A program made the position numbers and the translations under genes. Of a stretch of DNA of 64,000 nucleotides, positions 24,653-33,220 are shown in pieces. A model generated the notes under the pieces. That model was not told where the DNA came from. It was given only the letters and a program-made list of their open reading frames with translations, and ran no database searches. Location: positions 107,172 to 171,171 of the forward strand of contig JACPFF010000017.1 of NCBI GenBank assembly GCA_016183065.1. The letters are read 5' to 3'. This DNA is from Deltaproteobacteria bacterium (GTDB lineage Bacteria; UBA10199; GCA-002796325; JACPFF01). The stretch's first letter is position 1. Each line of letters opens with the position of its first letter.

Positions 24653-26755
24653 ATGAAACAGATACCATATACTTTGGGGATACTCGTGAGTGTGCTCCTC
24701 TCTCCGATGATGGCAGGGGGAGGCGTTCCCCCAATGCTTGCGCCACAATGGCTCACGCTCCACGTGGCCAGGGAGGAGTCGGAGCCTCTGCTGCCGCACA
24801 CCACGGCATCATCGTGGCAGGTGGTCCAAAAGCGTCTGGAACGGGTGACACGCGCGGCAGCCGTGCAACAAAAGATTGCCAATCTCCTGCAGACGGTCGT
24901 CAAAAAGCAACCGGACAAGGGACCAACCGTGACGATGTCATCGGCCGTCTGGAGTGACACGATTGTCGGGGAGCCGACCGGTGTGGGGAGCGCCGATGTG
25001 CGCGTGGGCGGAGAGCCTGCTGCGGTCGAACCAGAGATCGCGGAGAGTGCCACGGAGGACGACGAGGCCAACTCGGCATCTGCACCGAATGCAAGTCCGG
25101 AGGGAATCCCCGCCGGTTCCGATCCTCTGGGTCTGGCCGCGTTGCGTGCGGAAGTGGGCGATGGCAATCCACTCACAGAGACCGCCAGTAGTGAAAATCC
25201 GGGGAAGAGCACGGAAGGGACCGCCAGTGTGGCCATTGGTGTGTCGGCCGCGATCGGTGTGGCCGGGGCAACATCGGCCACTCCCGGCAGTGCGGGAACG
25301 GGCAATGGATCGAACGACACAACGACGGGACTGGCACCCGGCAACGCCGGGAGCGATGAAGGTGCAACCACAGAGAATGCGAGTGCCATGACCGATGGAG
25401 AGATCACTCCCGCAGGTCCGGCAACAGCGCCGCTGCCGCCTTCGATTGATCTGCTGATTGAACCGGATCTCCCGGCCACGGGCTCAACGCTAGCCTCCGC
25501 GGAACCGTCTGCCGGGAGTATGAGCAGTGGTGCCGCAGCGCCCGTAATTGCGCAACTCGTCCCCCTGCTCTCGGGCCCTGCGGGTGGAGTGGCGCCGATT
25601 GTGGTGGCGCCGTTGACGCCGCTGATCATCGGAAAACCCCGTGCACCAAGCAGCGTCGGCCTGCAGCCACTGACGCCGACTGCACCCATTGCCCCACCCG
25701 TGGCCCAGCCGCCGGCGACCACGCTCCCTGCTACCGCGCCTGTCGTGGCGCCCGTGACGCCGCTTGCGGCCACAGTGGATGAGGGGCGTGATGCCCCACG
25801 TGAAGAGGTCGTTGCTCCACCGGTCGATGTCACTGCAGGGGCCGATCCCCTCACAGCGCCGACCGACGTGCACGCCACGCCACCCGAGGATGCAGATGCG
25901 GGCGAGGTGGAGGAGCGTCCCGCCACAGAAGATCTTGCGCCGATTGCCTTCGAGGTGGGGGAGACGATTTCCTGGATGTTTGGGACGGTGCTCACCCCAT
26001 TGTACACAGAAGCCCCAGCGATGGAACAATATCTCTTTGTGGAATCCCCGGATGCCGAGACGCCGCTGTTGTTGGTTATCGATCCGCTGTTGCAACGCGT
26101 CGGGGCCTGTCGGCGTGCGCTTGGCGCGCGCGACTCATCAGAAGAGGCCGCAGCCACACGCCGTGACGGTCGCGAGATGCGCGAGGATCGGCGTGATGTT
26201 TGGGCCCGGCGCGTGGCGGTCCATGTGGCGGATCTGCTGGATGCCGGTGTCTCGCTCAGCCGCGGCATGAGTGGTGTCGTGGCTCGGCGGGTCTGCACCG
26301 CGGAACTGGAACGTGTCGTGCGTCCCGTGCGGGATGATGAGACCGCCGACGATGCCCCACTCATCTATGCCGATCGTGCCGATATCGAAGATCGACTCGG
26401 TGTGGACCGATCGCGGCGCCTGGTGCGATTGGGTGCCCGCGGAGAGATTGTCGCACAGATCGCGGAACTCCCGCTGCAGGCGCGCCACGTCCTGCCGTTG
26501 ACCGCAGACCCGCGCGCCGCAGCCGACGGCCTCTTGTTGGCCGACGATCGTGCGGTCCATCTGCTCAACCGGCGTACCATGAACGCCGATGTCCGCTATC
26601 TCCTTCCGCCTGTGGATGGCGCAGAGACGACCTATTTGCAGTTGGTTCCCCATGAAGGTGGACGGGCCCTCGTGGTCCTGCAACGGACACGCGATCGTGC
26701 CACCGTGCTCCACTTGCTCCCGGCACGTCGACACGCCATGAGCGGCAATCGTTGA
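24653..26755 (+). CDS. Large secreted Pro/Ala/Thr-rich hypothetical protein, sigma-54 driven
   Basis: A 700-aa protein with a signal peptide (YTLGILVSVLLSPMMAGGG). Residues 90-420 are low-complexity Ala/Thr/Pro/Gly/Glu, likely an extended wall-spanning region. The last 270 residues look folded: IAFEVGETISWMFGTVLTPL, LFVESPDAETPLLLVIDPL, ADIEDRLGVDRSRRLVRLG, LPLTADPRAAADGLLLADD, resembling a beta-propeller-like or WD-type end, but no family is recognised. It directly follows a strong sigma-54 promoter, so it is probably expressed only when a sigma-54 activator is engaged. The next gene begins within 35 nt of its stop. Confidence 0.7.
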   Translation: MKQIPYTLGILVSVLLSPMMAGGGVPPMLAPQWLTLHVAREESEPLLPHTTASSWQVVQKRLERVTRAAAVQQKIANLLQTVVKKQPDKGPTVTMSSAVWSDTIVGEPTGVGSADVRVGGEPAAVEPEIAESATEDDEANSASAPNASPEGIPAGSDPLGLAALRAEVGDGNPLTETASSENPGKSTEGTASVAIGVSAAIGVAGATSATPGSAGTGNGSNDTTTGLAPGNAGSDEGATTENASAMTDGEITPAGPATAPLPPSIDLLIEPDLPATGSTLASAEPSAGSMSSGAAAPVIAQLVPLLSGPAGGVAPIVVAPLTPLIIGKPRAPSSVGLQPLTPTAPIAPPVAQPPATTLPATAPVVAPVTPLAATVDEGRDAPREEVVAPPVDVTAGADPLTAPTDVHATPPEDADAGEVEERPATEDLAPIAFEVGETISWMFGTVLTPLYTEAPAMEQYLFVESPDAETPLLLVIDPLLQRVGACRRALGARDSSEEAAATRRDGREMREDRRDVWARRVAVHVADLLDAGVSLSRGMSGVVARRVCTAELERVVRPVRDDETADDAPLIYADRADIEDRLGVDRSRRLVRLGARGEIVAQIAELPLQARHVLPLTADPRAAADGLLLADDRAVHLLNRRTMNADVRYLLPPVDGAETTYLQLVPHEGGRALVVLQRTRDRATVLHLLPARRHAMSGNR

Positions 26756-26787
26756 CAGCGCAGGAGACCCTACTATGGTTGGGCGGC

Positions 26788-27525
26788 ATGCGGTTCGTCC
26801 CGATCATCGGCCTCTTGCTGACCGTCGTGCTCTCTGCGCCCGCGCCGCTCCTTGCCCAGAAAATGCATCTCCCCGTGCTCGAAGCAAAGGTGGCTGCGTG
26901 CGTTGCGACCCTTTCTCCGCAGGCACGTCACATTGTTCATCAGCCCAGTCAACAAGGACGCATCCGCCTGCCACGCCGCGATGTGGCACCGCTCCGCCAG
27001 TGTCTCTCGCTCGCCCGTGATGTCGATGACGCGCGTGCGGTCCTGGCACTCCAGCGCGATCTGATGGCCCTGCCGCCCGCAGTGACAGCGCCCGCGTCGG
27101 AGGTCGTGCAGGCGGAGGCGATGGCCATTGCAGAGCGCATCGTGGCAACGACCCGTGCATATGCCGAGCGGTACCGCATGGTCGGCTCCCCGCTCTTCAA
27201 CAATTTTTTGGTGCATGTGGGGGCGAAAGAGGGCGGATTTTGTTACCAGTGGACATCGGCATTGGCGCGTGCCATGCAAACCGTGCCATGGAACGCGTTT
27301 GCGCATCATTGGGGGGTGGCGAATCTCCAGAAAGTGACCGAGAACAATGCCCTCCTGATCGTCCGTCGCGGCATGCCGATTGAGACCGGTCTGGTGTATG
27401 ATGCCTGGCGCGGCGCGGGGACGCCGTATTGGCGAAAGATTGCTGCCGATCACTATCAATGGACCGTGCGATATTCGGAGCATCATCTCTCCATCGGTGT
27501 TGGTCTGGAACCGGAACCGGAGTGA
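26788..27525 (+). CDS. Secreted hypothetical protein with conserved Cys/His/Asp segment
   Basis: Begins with a signal peptide (MRFVPIIGLLLTVVLSAPAPLLAQ). The C-terminal half holds the ordered motifs GGFCYQWTSAL, AHHWGVANL and VYDAWRG, in the order Cys, His, Asp expected of papain/transglutaminase-like hydrolases; this comparison is by eye and unproven. ATG 26788 is chosen for the signal peptide; a TTG at 26752 would overlap the preceding gene. Probably co-transcribed with the 700-aa protein before it and read into tdh, which begins 6 nt after its stop. Confidence 0.65.
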   Translation: MRFVPIIGLLLTVVLSAPAPLLAQKMHLPVLEAKVAACVATLSPQARHIVHQPSQQGRIRLPRRDVAPLRQCLSLARDVDDARAVLALQRDLMALPPAVTAPASEVVQAEAMAIAERIVATTRAYAERYRMVGSPLFNNFLVHVGAKEGGFCYQWTSALARAMQTVPWNAFAHHWGVANLQKVTENNALLIVRRGMPIETGLVYDAWRGAGTPYWRKIAADHYQWTVRYSEHHLSIGVGLEPEPE

Positions 27526-27531
27526 GGATCT

Positions 27532-28578
27532 ATGAAAGCCATTGTCAAAGAGCGGCCAGGAGCGGGGGCGTGCTATACCGATGTCGATCGCCCCATTCCG
27601 TCCTCGCATCAGGTCCTGGTCCGCGTGCGTGCGGCCTCATTTTGCGGGACCGATCTCCATATCTATAAATGGACCCCATGGGCGGAGAGCCGGATCCATC
27701 CGCCCATGGTCTTTGGACATGAATTTGCCGGTGACGTGGTCGATGTCGGGGCGCAGGTCGAGCGGATTCGTGTCGGGGATCATATTGCCGCCGAATCTCA
27801 TCTCCCCTGTTTCGAGTGTTATCAGTGCCGGACCGGTGCGATGCATATCTGCCAGAATCTGCAGATTCTTGGGGTCGATCGCCCGGGCTGTTTTGCGGAA
27901 TATGTGGCCATCCCCGAGATCTGTGCCGTCCATACGGATCCGGCGTTGCCCTGGGAGATTGCGACCCTGCAGGAACCGTTCGGCAACTCGGTCTATGCGG
28001 TCACCGAGGCCGCGGTCATGGGGAAACGCGTGGCGATCTTTGGCGATGGGCCGACCGGCATCTTTGCCACCGCTGTGGCACGGGCCTTTGGGGCCACGCA
28101 GATTTTTTGCGTCGGTCTGCAGCCGTATCGTCTCGCACTCCTGCGGCACTATGCGCCCGACAGGATTTTCGATGCCGCCCAGGATGCGCCCGTGGAACAG
28201 ATCCTCCAGGCCACGCGCGGTCTGGGGGTCGATGTCGTGCTCGAGATGAGCGGGGCGGAAGCGGCCATCCATCAGGGATTCCGGGTGGTGCGCAAGGGCG
28301 GGACCTTTGTGGCCTTTGGCCTGCCGGCGGCGCCGATCCCGATCAATTTTGCCGATGAACTCATTTTCAAGGGGATCCAGATCAAGGCGATCAATGGCCG
28401 ACAGATGTTTGCCACGTGGGAACAGGTGCAGAACCTGCTTCTGTCGGGGCGTGTGGATCTGCGTCCGGTGATCACCCACACGTTTCCGATGGCCGCCATT
28501 GACACGGCCATGCAATTACTGACGGGACAAGAGGCGAAGGCCGGCAAGATCGTCCTGACCCCGGGAGCAGCAGGCTAA
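27532..28578 (+). CDS. tdh: L-threonine 3-dehydrogenase
   Basis: Zinc-dependent medium-chain dehydrogenase oxidising threonine to 2-amino-3-ketobutyrate with NAD. Catalytic zinc ligands in FCGTDLHIYKW and GHEFAGDV, structural zinc cysteines in the CFECYQCRTGAMHIC loop, and an NAD-binding GDGPTGIFA turn. Length 348 aa is typical. ATG 27532 has GTGAGGATCT upstream. It is followed 18 nt later by kbl, the enzyme using its product. Confidence 0.95.
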   Translation: MKAIVKERPGAGACYTDVDRPIPSSHQVLVRVRAASFCGTDLHIYKWTPWAESRIHPPMVFGHEFAGDVVDVGAQVERIRVGDHIAAESHLPCFECYQCRTGAMHICQNLQILGVDRPGCFAEYVAIPEICAVHTDPALPWEIATLQEPFGNSVYAVTEAAVMGKRVAIFGDGPTGIFATAVARAFGATQIFCVGLQPYRLALLRHYAPDRIFDAAQDAPVEQILQATRGLGVDVVLEMSGAEAAIHQGFRVVRKGGTFVAFGLPAAPIPINFADELIFKGIQIKAINGRQMFATWEQVQNLLLSGRVDLRPVITHTFPMAAIDTAMQLLTGQEAKAGKIVLTPGAAG

Positions 28579-28596
28579 CGAAGGGAAGAAGAGCGT

Positions 28597-29787
28597 ATGT
28601 CGTTATCTATGGAAAAGGAGTGTGCGAAGGCGTTGGCAGAGATCACCGAGGCTGGTCTCTGGAAGGAGGAGCGGGTCCTGGCCTCCCCGCAGGGGGCCGA
28701 GATCCGGGTCGGTGAGCACGATGTTATCAACTTTTGCGCAAACAATTATCTCGGACTGGCGAACCACCCCCGATTGATTGTCGCGGCCAAGGTCGCACTC
28801 GACACGCGCGGATATGGCATGGCGTCGGTCCGTTTTATCTGCGGGACGATGGATCTCCATAAGATCCTCGAGGAGAAAATTGCTCGGTATTTGCGGCGCG
28901 AGGCAACCATCCTCTATGCCTCCTGCTTCGATGCCAATGGCGGACTCTTTGAGGCCATGCTGACCGACCGCGATGCCGTGATCAGCGATCAACTCAATCA
29001 TGCCTCGATCATCGACGGGATTCGCCTCTCCAAGGCGAGGCGCTATCGGTATCGCCACGCGGAGATGGAGGATCTGGAAGCCAAACTACGGACGGCGCGG
29101 CGCGATGGGGCCCGCCACTCTCTGATTGCCACTGACGGGGTTTTTTCCATGGACGGAGATGTGGCGAAGCTGGGCGAGATTTGTCAGTTGGCGCAGCGCC
29201 ATGATGCCGCGGTCATGGTCGATGACTCGCATGCCACGGGGTTTTTCGGGCCCGGTGGTCGTGGGACACCTGCCGCGTGCGGTGTGGAGGCGCAGGTCGA
29301 TGTGATTACCTCGACGCTCGGCAAGGCCCTGGGCGGGGCATCAGGCGGTTTTACGACCGGACGGCAATCCCTGATCGACCTGCTGCGGAACCGGTCGCGT
29401 CCCTATCTTTTTTCGAATAGTCTCCCTCCCGTTGTGGCAGCGGCCTCGATTGCCGCGCTCGATCTGCTTGGCGAGGTCGAGGGGCTGCGCGAGCGACTCA
29501 CCGCCAATACGCGGCAGTTTCGTGCCGCGATTACGGCGGCCGGTTTTGACGTGCGACCCGGTGACCATCCGATTGTCCCGATCATGCTGGGCGATGCCGC
29601 GCTGGCCGGTGCCATGGCAAAGGCCCTATTACAGCGCGGGATTTATGTGATCGGGTTCTCCTATCCGGTGGTGCCCCACGGGGTGGCGCGTATCCGGGTG
29701 CAGCTCTCTGCCGCCCACACGCCGGCACATATCGAGCGGGCGGTCGAGGCCTTTACCGACGTCGGCCGTGCCCTGCACGTCATCTGA
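28597..29787 (+). CDS. kbl: Glycine C-acetyltransferase (2-amino-3-ketobutyrate CoA ligase)
   Basis: PLP enzyme of the alpha-oxoamine synthase family; cleaves 2-amino-3-ketobutyrate with CoA to glycine and acetyl-CoA. Conserved segments: [44 protein letters not shown], and the PLP lysine in [13 protein letters not shown]. Directly behind tdh, so the pair converts threonine to glycine. Length 396 aa fits Kbl. Confidence 0.96.
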   Translation: MSLSMEKECAKALAEITEAGLWKEERVLASPQGAEIRVGEHDVINFCANNYLGLANHPRLIVAAKVALDTRGYGMASVRFICGTMDLHKILEEKIARYLRREATILYASCFDANGGLFEAMLTDRDAVISDQLNHASIIDGIRLSKARRYRYRHAEMEDLEAKLRTARRDGARHSLIATDGVFSMDGDVAKLGEICQLAQRHDAAVMVDDSHATGFFGPGGRGTPAACGVEAQVDVITSTLGKALGGASGGFTTGRQSLIDLLRNRSRPYLFSNSLPPVVAAASIAALDLLGEVEGLRERLTANTRQFRAAITAAGFDVRPGDHPIVPIMLGDAALAGAMAKALLQRGIYVIGFSYPVVPHGVARIRVQLSAAHTPAHIERAVEAFTDVGRALHVI

Positions 29788-29922
29788 CAGGGGACACACA
29801 TCGGAGGGAGCCGACCAGCTCTCACACCAGAGGCACATCAACTCTAACAAAACGCCCGCACATCACTTTTCTATCCCTGTACCGATACATTGTCTTACTT
29901 ATAAATATGTAAGTAATTTATA

Positions 29923-29951
29923 TTGATTTTATATAGATAGTTCTATATAAA
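29923..29951 (+). promoter_or_regulatory. Promoter and inverted repeat of the AAA ATPase gene
   Basis: TTGATT (29923-29928), 17 nt, then TATAAA (29946-29951), ending 6 nt before the GTG at 29958, so the message would be leaderless. Overlapping it, TATATAGA (29930-29937) and TCTATATA (29942-29949) form a perfect 8-bp inverted repeat that could be an operator. Confidence 0.55.
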
Positions 29952-29957
29952 TTTGTT

Positions 29958-31070
29958 GTGCCGAAAACGTTCAAATTCGACGTCATTTTGAGCTCGGAAG
30001 ATCTTTGCAACCGTCAAAAGGAAATGAGGCGCGTTCTCTCTATTATGGAACGCCAAGGGCGGTTGGTTCTCTACAGTATTCGACGTATGGGAAAAACATC
30101 TCTTGTTCATGTCTGTAGCCAAAAGAGAGGAGAGGTCGGGCAAAGGGTGTTCCATCTTTATATCGATTTAAATGAAACAACTTCACTGGAGGAGGTGGCA
30201 CAGAGATTTCATACCCACAGCGAATTAGCCTTCAAAAAACAATTTCCGGTTCAAAAAGTTAAAAGTGTGTTCAATGACATTTTATCCAGACTGAAGGTGA
30301 ATCTTCCCGGCGGTGTCGAATTATCAATGGAAAATATCGCATTTCACCAGCCGGAAGCCTACCTTTTACAACTCTTTCAAAAATTGGGGGAGATATCCGA
30401 AAAAAATGAAACTGTTTTGATTGTTGATGAATTTCAGGCCATTGCCGAATTAAGAAAGGTACAGGCCCTGCTCCGAAGGGAATTTCAACAACTTTCCCAG
30501 ACGGCGGTTATTCTGATGGGAAGTAACCAACGGCTTCTCTACAAAATCTTTAATGATAAAAAACTCCCCTTTTTCAGTTTTGGTGAAGAGATGGAATTAC
30601 AACCGATCTCTGTGGAGGATTATCTCCCCTATTTGAACGAGCGGTTCGCAACTGCGCATGTCATCATACAAAAAAACGAAGCGGAATATATGCTCGATCT
30701 TATGAACAACATCCCAAATTATATCAACGAACTTGGCGCGTGGATTGTTGAAAATTTTTCAAATTTGGAGTTAACTAAAGGACATGTCGCCAGCGCCTTT
30801 GAATCAGCCGTGGAATCAAAACGGGGACGTTACTCTTCGGCTCTGTATGGTTATAGCCATTTGGAAAAGGTTTTTGTCAAAGCGATTGCTACAAGAGGAC
30901 CTGTCAAAAGATATTCGGGCGGTGAAATGCAAAATGAGACCGGCTTACCAGCCTCTGAACTGGCTCGAATCAAAAAGACACTGGAAGACTGCCCCCTCCT
31001 CTCTTTGGACACAGAGAACAGACTGTTTATCATCGATCCCTTTTTAAGAAAATTTTTGGAAACAATGTAA
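29958..31070 (+). CDS. Accessory AAA/STAND-like ATPase
   Basis: A 370-aa ATPase of the archaeal-ATPase/AAA_14-like type. Walker A is YSIRRMGKTSLV, Walker B is ETVLIVDEFQAIAE, and a sensor-like LMGSNQRLL follows. The C-terminal third (residues 270-370) looks like a winged-helix domain (ETGLPASELARIKKTLEDC). Start is GTG with no ribosome site. The gene is AT-rich compared with kbl before it and the ATP-grasp gene after it, and stands alone, suggesting horizontal gain. Members of this group occur with mobile or defence genes but have no settled function. Confidence 0.8.
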   Translation: MPKTFKFDVILSSEDLCNRQKEMRRVLSIMERQGRLVLYSIRRMGKTSLVHVCSQKRGEVGQRVFHLYIDLNETTSLEEVAQRFHTHSELAFKKQFPVQKVKSVFNDILSRLKVNLPGGVELSMENIAFHQPEAYLLQLFQKLGEISEKNETVLIVDEFQAIAELRKVQALLRREFQQLSQTAVILMGSNQRLLYKIFNDKKLPFFSFGEEMELQPISVEDYLPYLNERFATAHVIIQKNEAEYMLDLMNNIPNYINELGAWIVENFSNLELTKGHVASAFESAVESKRGRYSSALYGYSHLEKVFVKAIATRGPVKRYSGGEMQNETGLPASELARIKKTLEDCPLLSLDTENRLFIIDPFLRKFLETM

Positions 31071-31464
31071 CCATCACCCAATTTTTTGGAGCAACTCCTC
31101 GGCGAGGGGAGAATGATCTTCGGCGCGGTCTTGACCCCCGCTTCGCATCGGAAACCGTCATCTCCGCAAATCACCCACTTACTCGGGAAAAGACAACTTT
31201 TTCATAATGACGCCGATCATCTCAGTGGAGGCTTGGAAAGCCGGGATGTCAAGGCCCCACAGTCCGGCTGCGTAGCGGCGCTGGGGGGGGGGGGTGACGT
31301 GAGCCTTTCTATAGTCGAGACACCGGAGGGAGAGAAAAATGGCGCCGGTCCCGGTTTTTTATTGCGCAAAATAGGACGGCGTGGGAGGGTCCCACGGAAG
31401 AACTTCCCACGTAAGGCTGAGTAGCGCCCCAGGTAGGATCGCCACGGCGAGGAAGGAAAGAGCA
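31071..31464. other. 394-bp leader region with G12 tract and hairpins
   Basis: No gene. Contents: an AGCCGG/CCGGCT inverted repeat (31239-31269), a run of twelve G (31283-31294), a terminator-like fold (ACCGG at 31322 with TCCCGGT at 31349, then six T at 31355-31360), and two small perfect hairpins at 31381-31395 and 31396-31407. Bases TCCCAC occur twice (31390, 31405), so GTGGGA at 31381 can pair with either. No known riboswitch class was recognised. Confidence 0.5.
31322..31360 (+). terminator. Terminator-like hairpin with T6 tail
   Basis: ACCGG...GGA pairs with TCCCGGT with a small bulge, and six T follow immediately. It lies between the AAA ATPase gene and the ATP-grasp gene and could end transcription of the former or act as an attenuator for the latter. 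Confidence 0.4.
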
Positions 31465-33198
31465 GTGAGTCTTACAACCTCTTTTGGTTCTTTGCGAGCT
31501 GTCGCCCTAGCCCTTCCCCCGAGCGGGGGAGCGCCACGCAATACCGTTTTGATGGTGGCGCCAGGCCAGGCCATCAAATTACACGCCGCGCTTGCTGCCG
31601 CAGGAAACCATGCCGGACGGCTCGGTATCACCCGATTTGTCATTGCCACGCGCGAGATGTCGGCGGATGCCGTTCGTCACACGGTGGAAACCCTATTTCC
31701 CGGGACGGCACCCTTTGCCATTGATCTGCTCGAGGCGCCCATTGAGCGAGTGAGTGCCACGGCGTTGCAAAGCGGGCTTGAGGCATATGCCGTCACCCAT
31801 GGGCCATTTGCCGGCATCTTTTCTCCGATGGATCGCTATGTCACACCGACGAGCCGGCTCTCTGTGGCATTGGAAGCGAGCGGAGCCTTGCGGCCCGGTC
31901 GGCAGTATCTCAATCCCACGGCCCTGGAGGCCGTGACGAGCAAGGTGCAATTCCGGCGACTCTGTGACGAGATCGATCCTGACAGGACGGCGTTTCATCA
32001 CCCCTACTGGAGAGTGATTGGCGACAGCCAATTAACCGCTGCAACTGTGCATGCGTTGACGGGCATCGGCCGGGATTTTTTTGTGATCCCGCGCCGCGGG
32101 GCCTGTGCGCGTGGGGTTGGGCGCTTTGAGCGGGATGATCCACAACTGGAGCAACGCCTTTCGCATCATCGGGCCTTGTTGCAAGCATTGCGTCGCGATG
32201 CCAGATCTGGCGTAACCGGTCCGGCTGAGGTTCTCCTCGTCGATCGCGTCAGGGGACGGGAGTATAGTTGTGAAATCTACAGCCACGACGGGTGCTATGA
32301 ACCCGTGGCCGTGCATGCCAAATATTTCATGGGCGATCCGCAGAATCCGGACGGGGTCTTTGAGCGGATCTTTGTGGGGCAGGGGCCCGATGGTGCCGGC
32401 ACTTACGCCAGCCCGGAGGCTGGGCTCATTGCCGCACAAACGGTCGACCTTCTGCAACGGTTGGCAGCGCATGGGGTTCCCCTGGGGGATGGCGTGTTCC
32501 ATGTCGAATCGCGACTGCATGAAGAGAGTGGCAAGGTCTACGTGATCGAGGTCAATCCCCGTCCCCCGGGATCGCTCGCTTTTACACTGGTCCCAACGGC
32601 AACGGACGGGGCCCGCGATCTCTATGCCATGTTGCTCTATACGTCGCTGCGGGAGCCGTATCCGCTCTCCGGCTACTCGTGGCAGGTCGCCGCCGATGCC
32701 ACATTGTTTGCGCAGGGTGAAGCGGCGGACGAGTCGGGATACTGGCAGTTTGATGGATTTTGGCTGCAGGAACGTGCGGCGGATGAACCAATAAACGTGA
32801 CCGATTGGGAGAAAGAGCAACTCCTTGCACGGCTGGGTGCCACGTTGAACAGCGAGACCCAGATGGATGCCCAAATGGCATTGGATGCCGCACTGGCGTT
32901 GGGGTATCCGGTCGAAAGTGCCCGCCGGCTCCAGGCGGCATTGGCGCAGCAGGAACTATGGAGTGGTCTCGAATTACGGCTGACGGGTTTTGAGCCGTTT
33001 ATCTTGCCAGGCAAGCGGATTGCCGAACTGGCAGGGGTCTATGCCGCCTGTGCCGTGGCCATTGGCAATATGGACCTCGGTCGCGACCTTGCCGAGGCCC
33101 ATCTGGTCGCCGGCCTCTATCTGCTGCTCAGTCAGTACCTCATCGCACAGGCCACGCCTATCCGCGCGATTTCGCACCTGGCCGGCAGCGCCGCGTAG
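31465..33198 (+). CDS. ATP-grasp carboxylate ligase-like enzyme
   Basis: A 577-aa protein with an ATP-grasp core. Visible parts: nucleotide-binding beta segment DRYVTPTSRLSVALEASG, GREYSCEIYSHDG, GDGVFHVESRLHEESGKVY and the metal-binding VIEVNPRPPGSLAF, which matches the E-x-N-x-R of ATP-grasp ligases such as L-amino-acid ligases. The last 180 residues are an extra helical domain not recognised. GTG 31465 has AAGGAAAG just upstream, favouring it over the farther GTG at 31381. The substrate is unknown; an amide or peptide bond-forming ligase is the family expectation. It stands alone, convergent with the kinase at 33221. Confidence 0.78.
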   Translation: MSLTTSFGSLRAVALALPPSGGAPRNTVLMVAPGQAIKLHAALAAAGNHAGRLGITRFVIATREMSADAVRHTVETLFPGTAPFAIDLLEAPIERVSATALQSGLEAYAVTHGPFAGIFSPMDRYVTPTSRLSVALEASGALRPGRQYLNPTALEAVTSKVQFRRLCDEIDPDRTAFHHPYWRVIGDSQLTAATVHALTGIGRDFFVIPRRGACARGVGRFERDDPQLEQRLSHHRALLQALRRDARSGVTGPAEVLLVDRVRGREYSCEIYSHDGCYEPVAVHAKYFMGDPQNPDGVFERIFVGQGPDGAGTYASPEAGLIAAQTVDLLQRLAAHGVPLGDGVFHVESRLHEESGKVYVIEVNPRPPGSLAFTLVPTATDGARDLYAMLLYTSLREPYPLSGYSWQVAADATLFAQGEAADESGYWQFDGFWLQERAADEPINVTDWEKEQLLARLGATLNSETQMDAQMALDAALALGYPVESARRLQAALAQQELWSGLELRLTGFEPFILPGKRIAELAGVYAACAVAIGNMDLGRDLAEAHLVAGLYLLLSQYLIAQATPIRAISHLAGSAA

Positions 33199-33220
33199 AG
33201 ATCACCGGTCCTCAGAGCGC

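Noticed and set aside
24586-26364. Long Ser/Ala-rich reading frame on the minus strand
   Set aside because: It is fully antisense to the 700-aa protein, which has a signal peptide and a strong promoter; the Ser-rich composition is a by-product of GC-rich antisense frames.
31086-31424. 112-aa plus-strand frame in the leader region
   Set aside because: It crosses the G12 tract and the terminator-like hairpin and has no coding signature.
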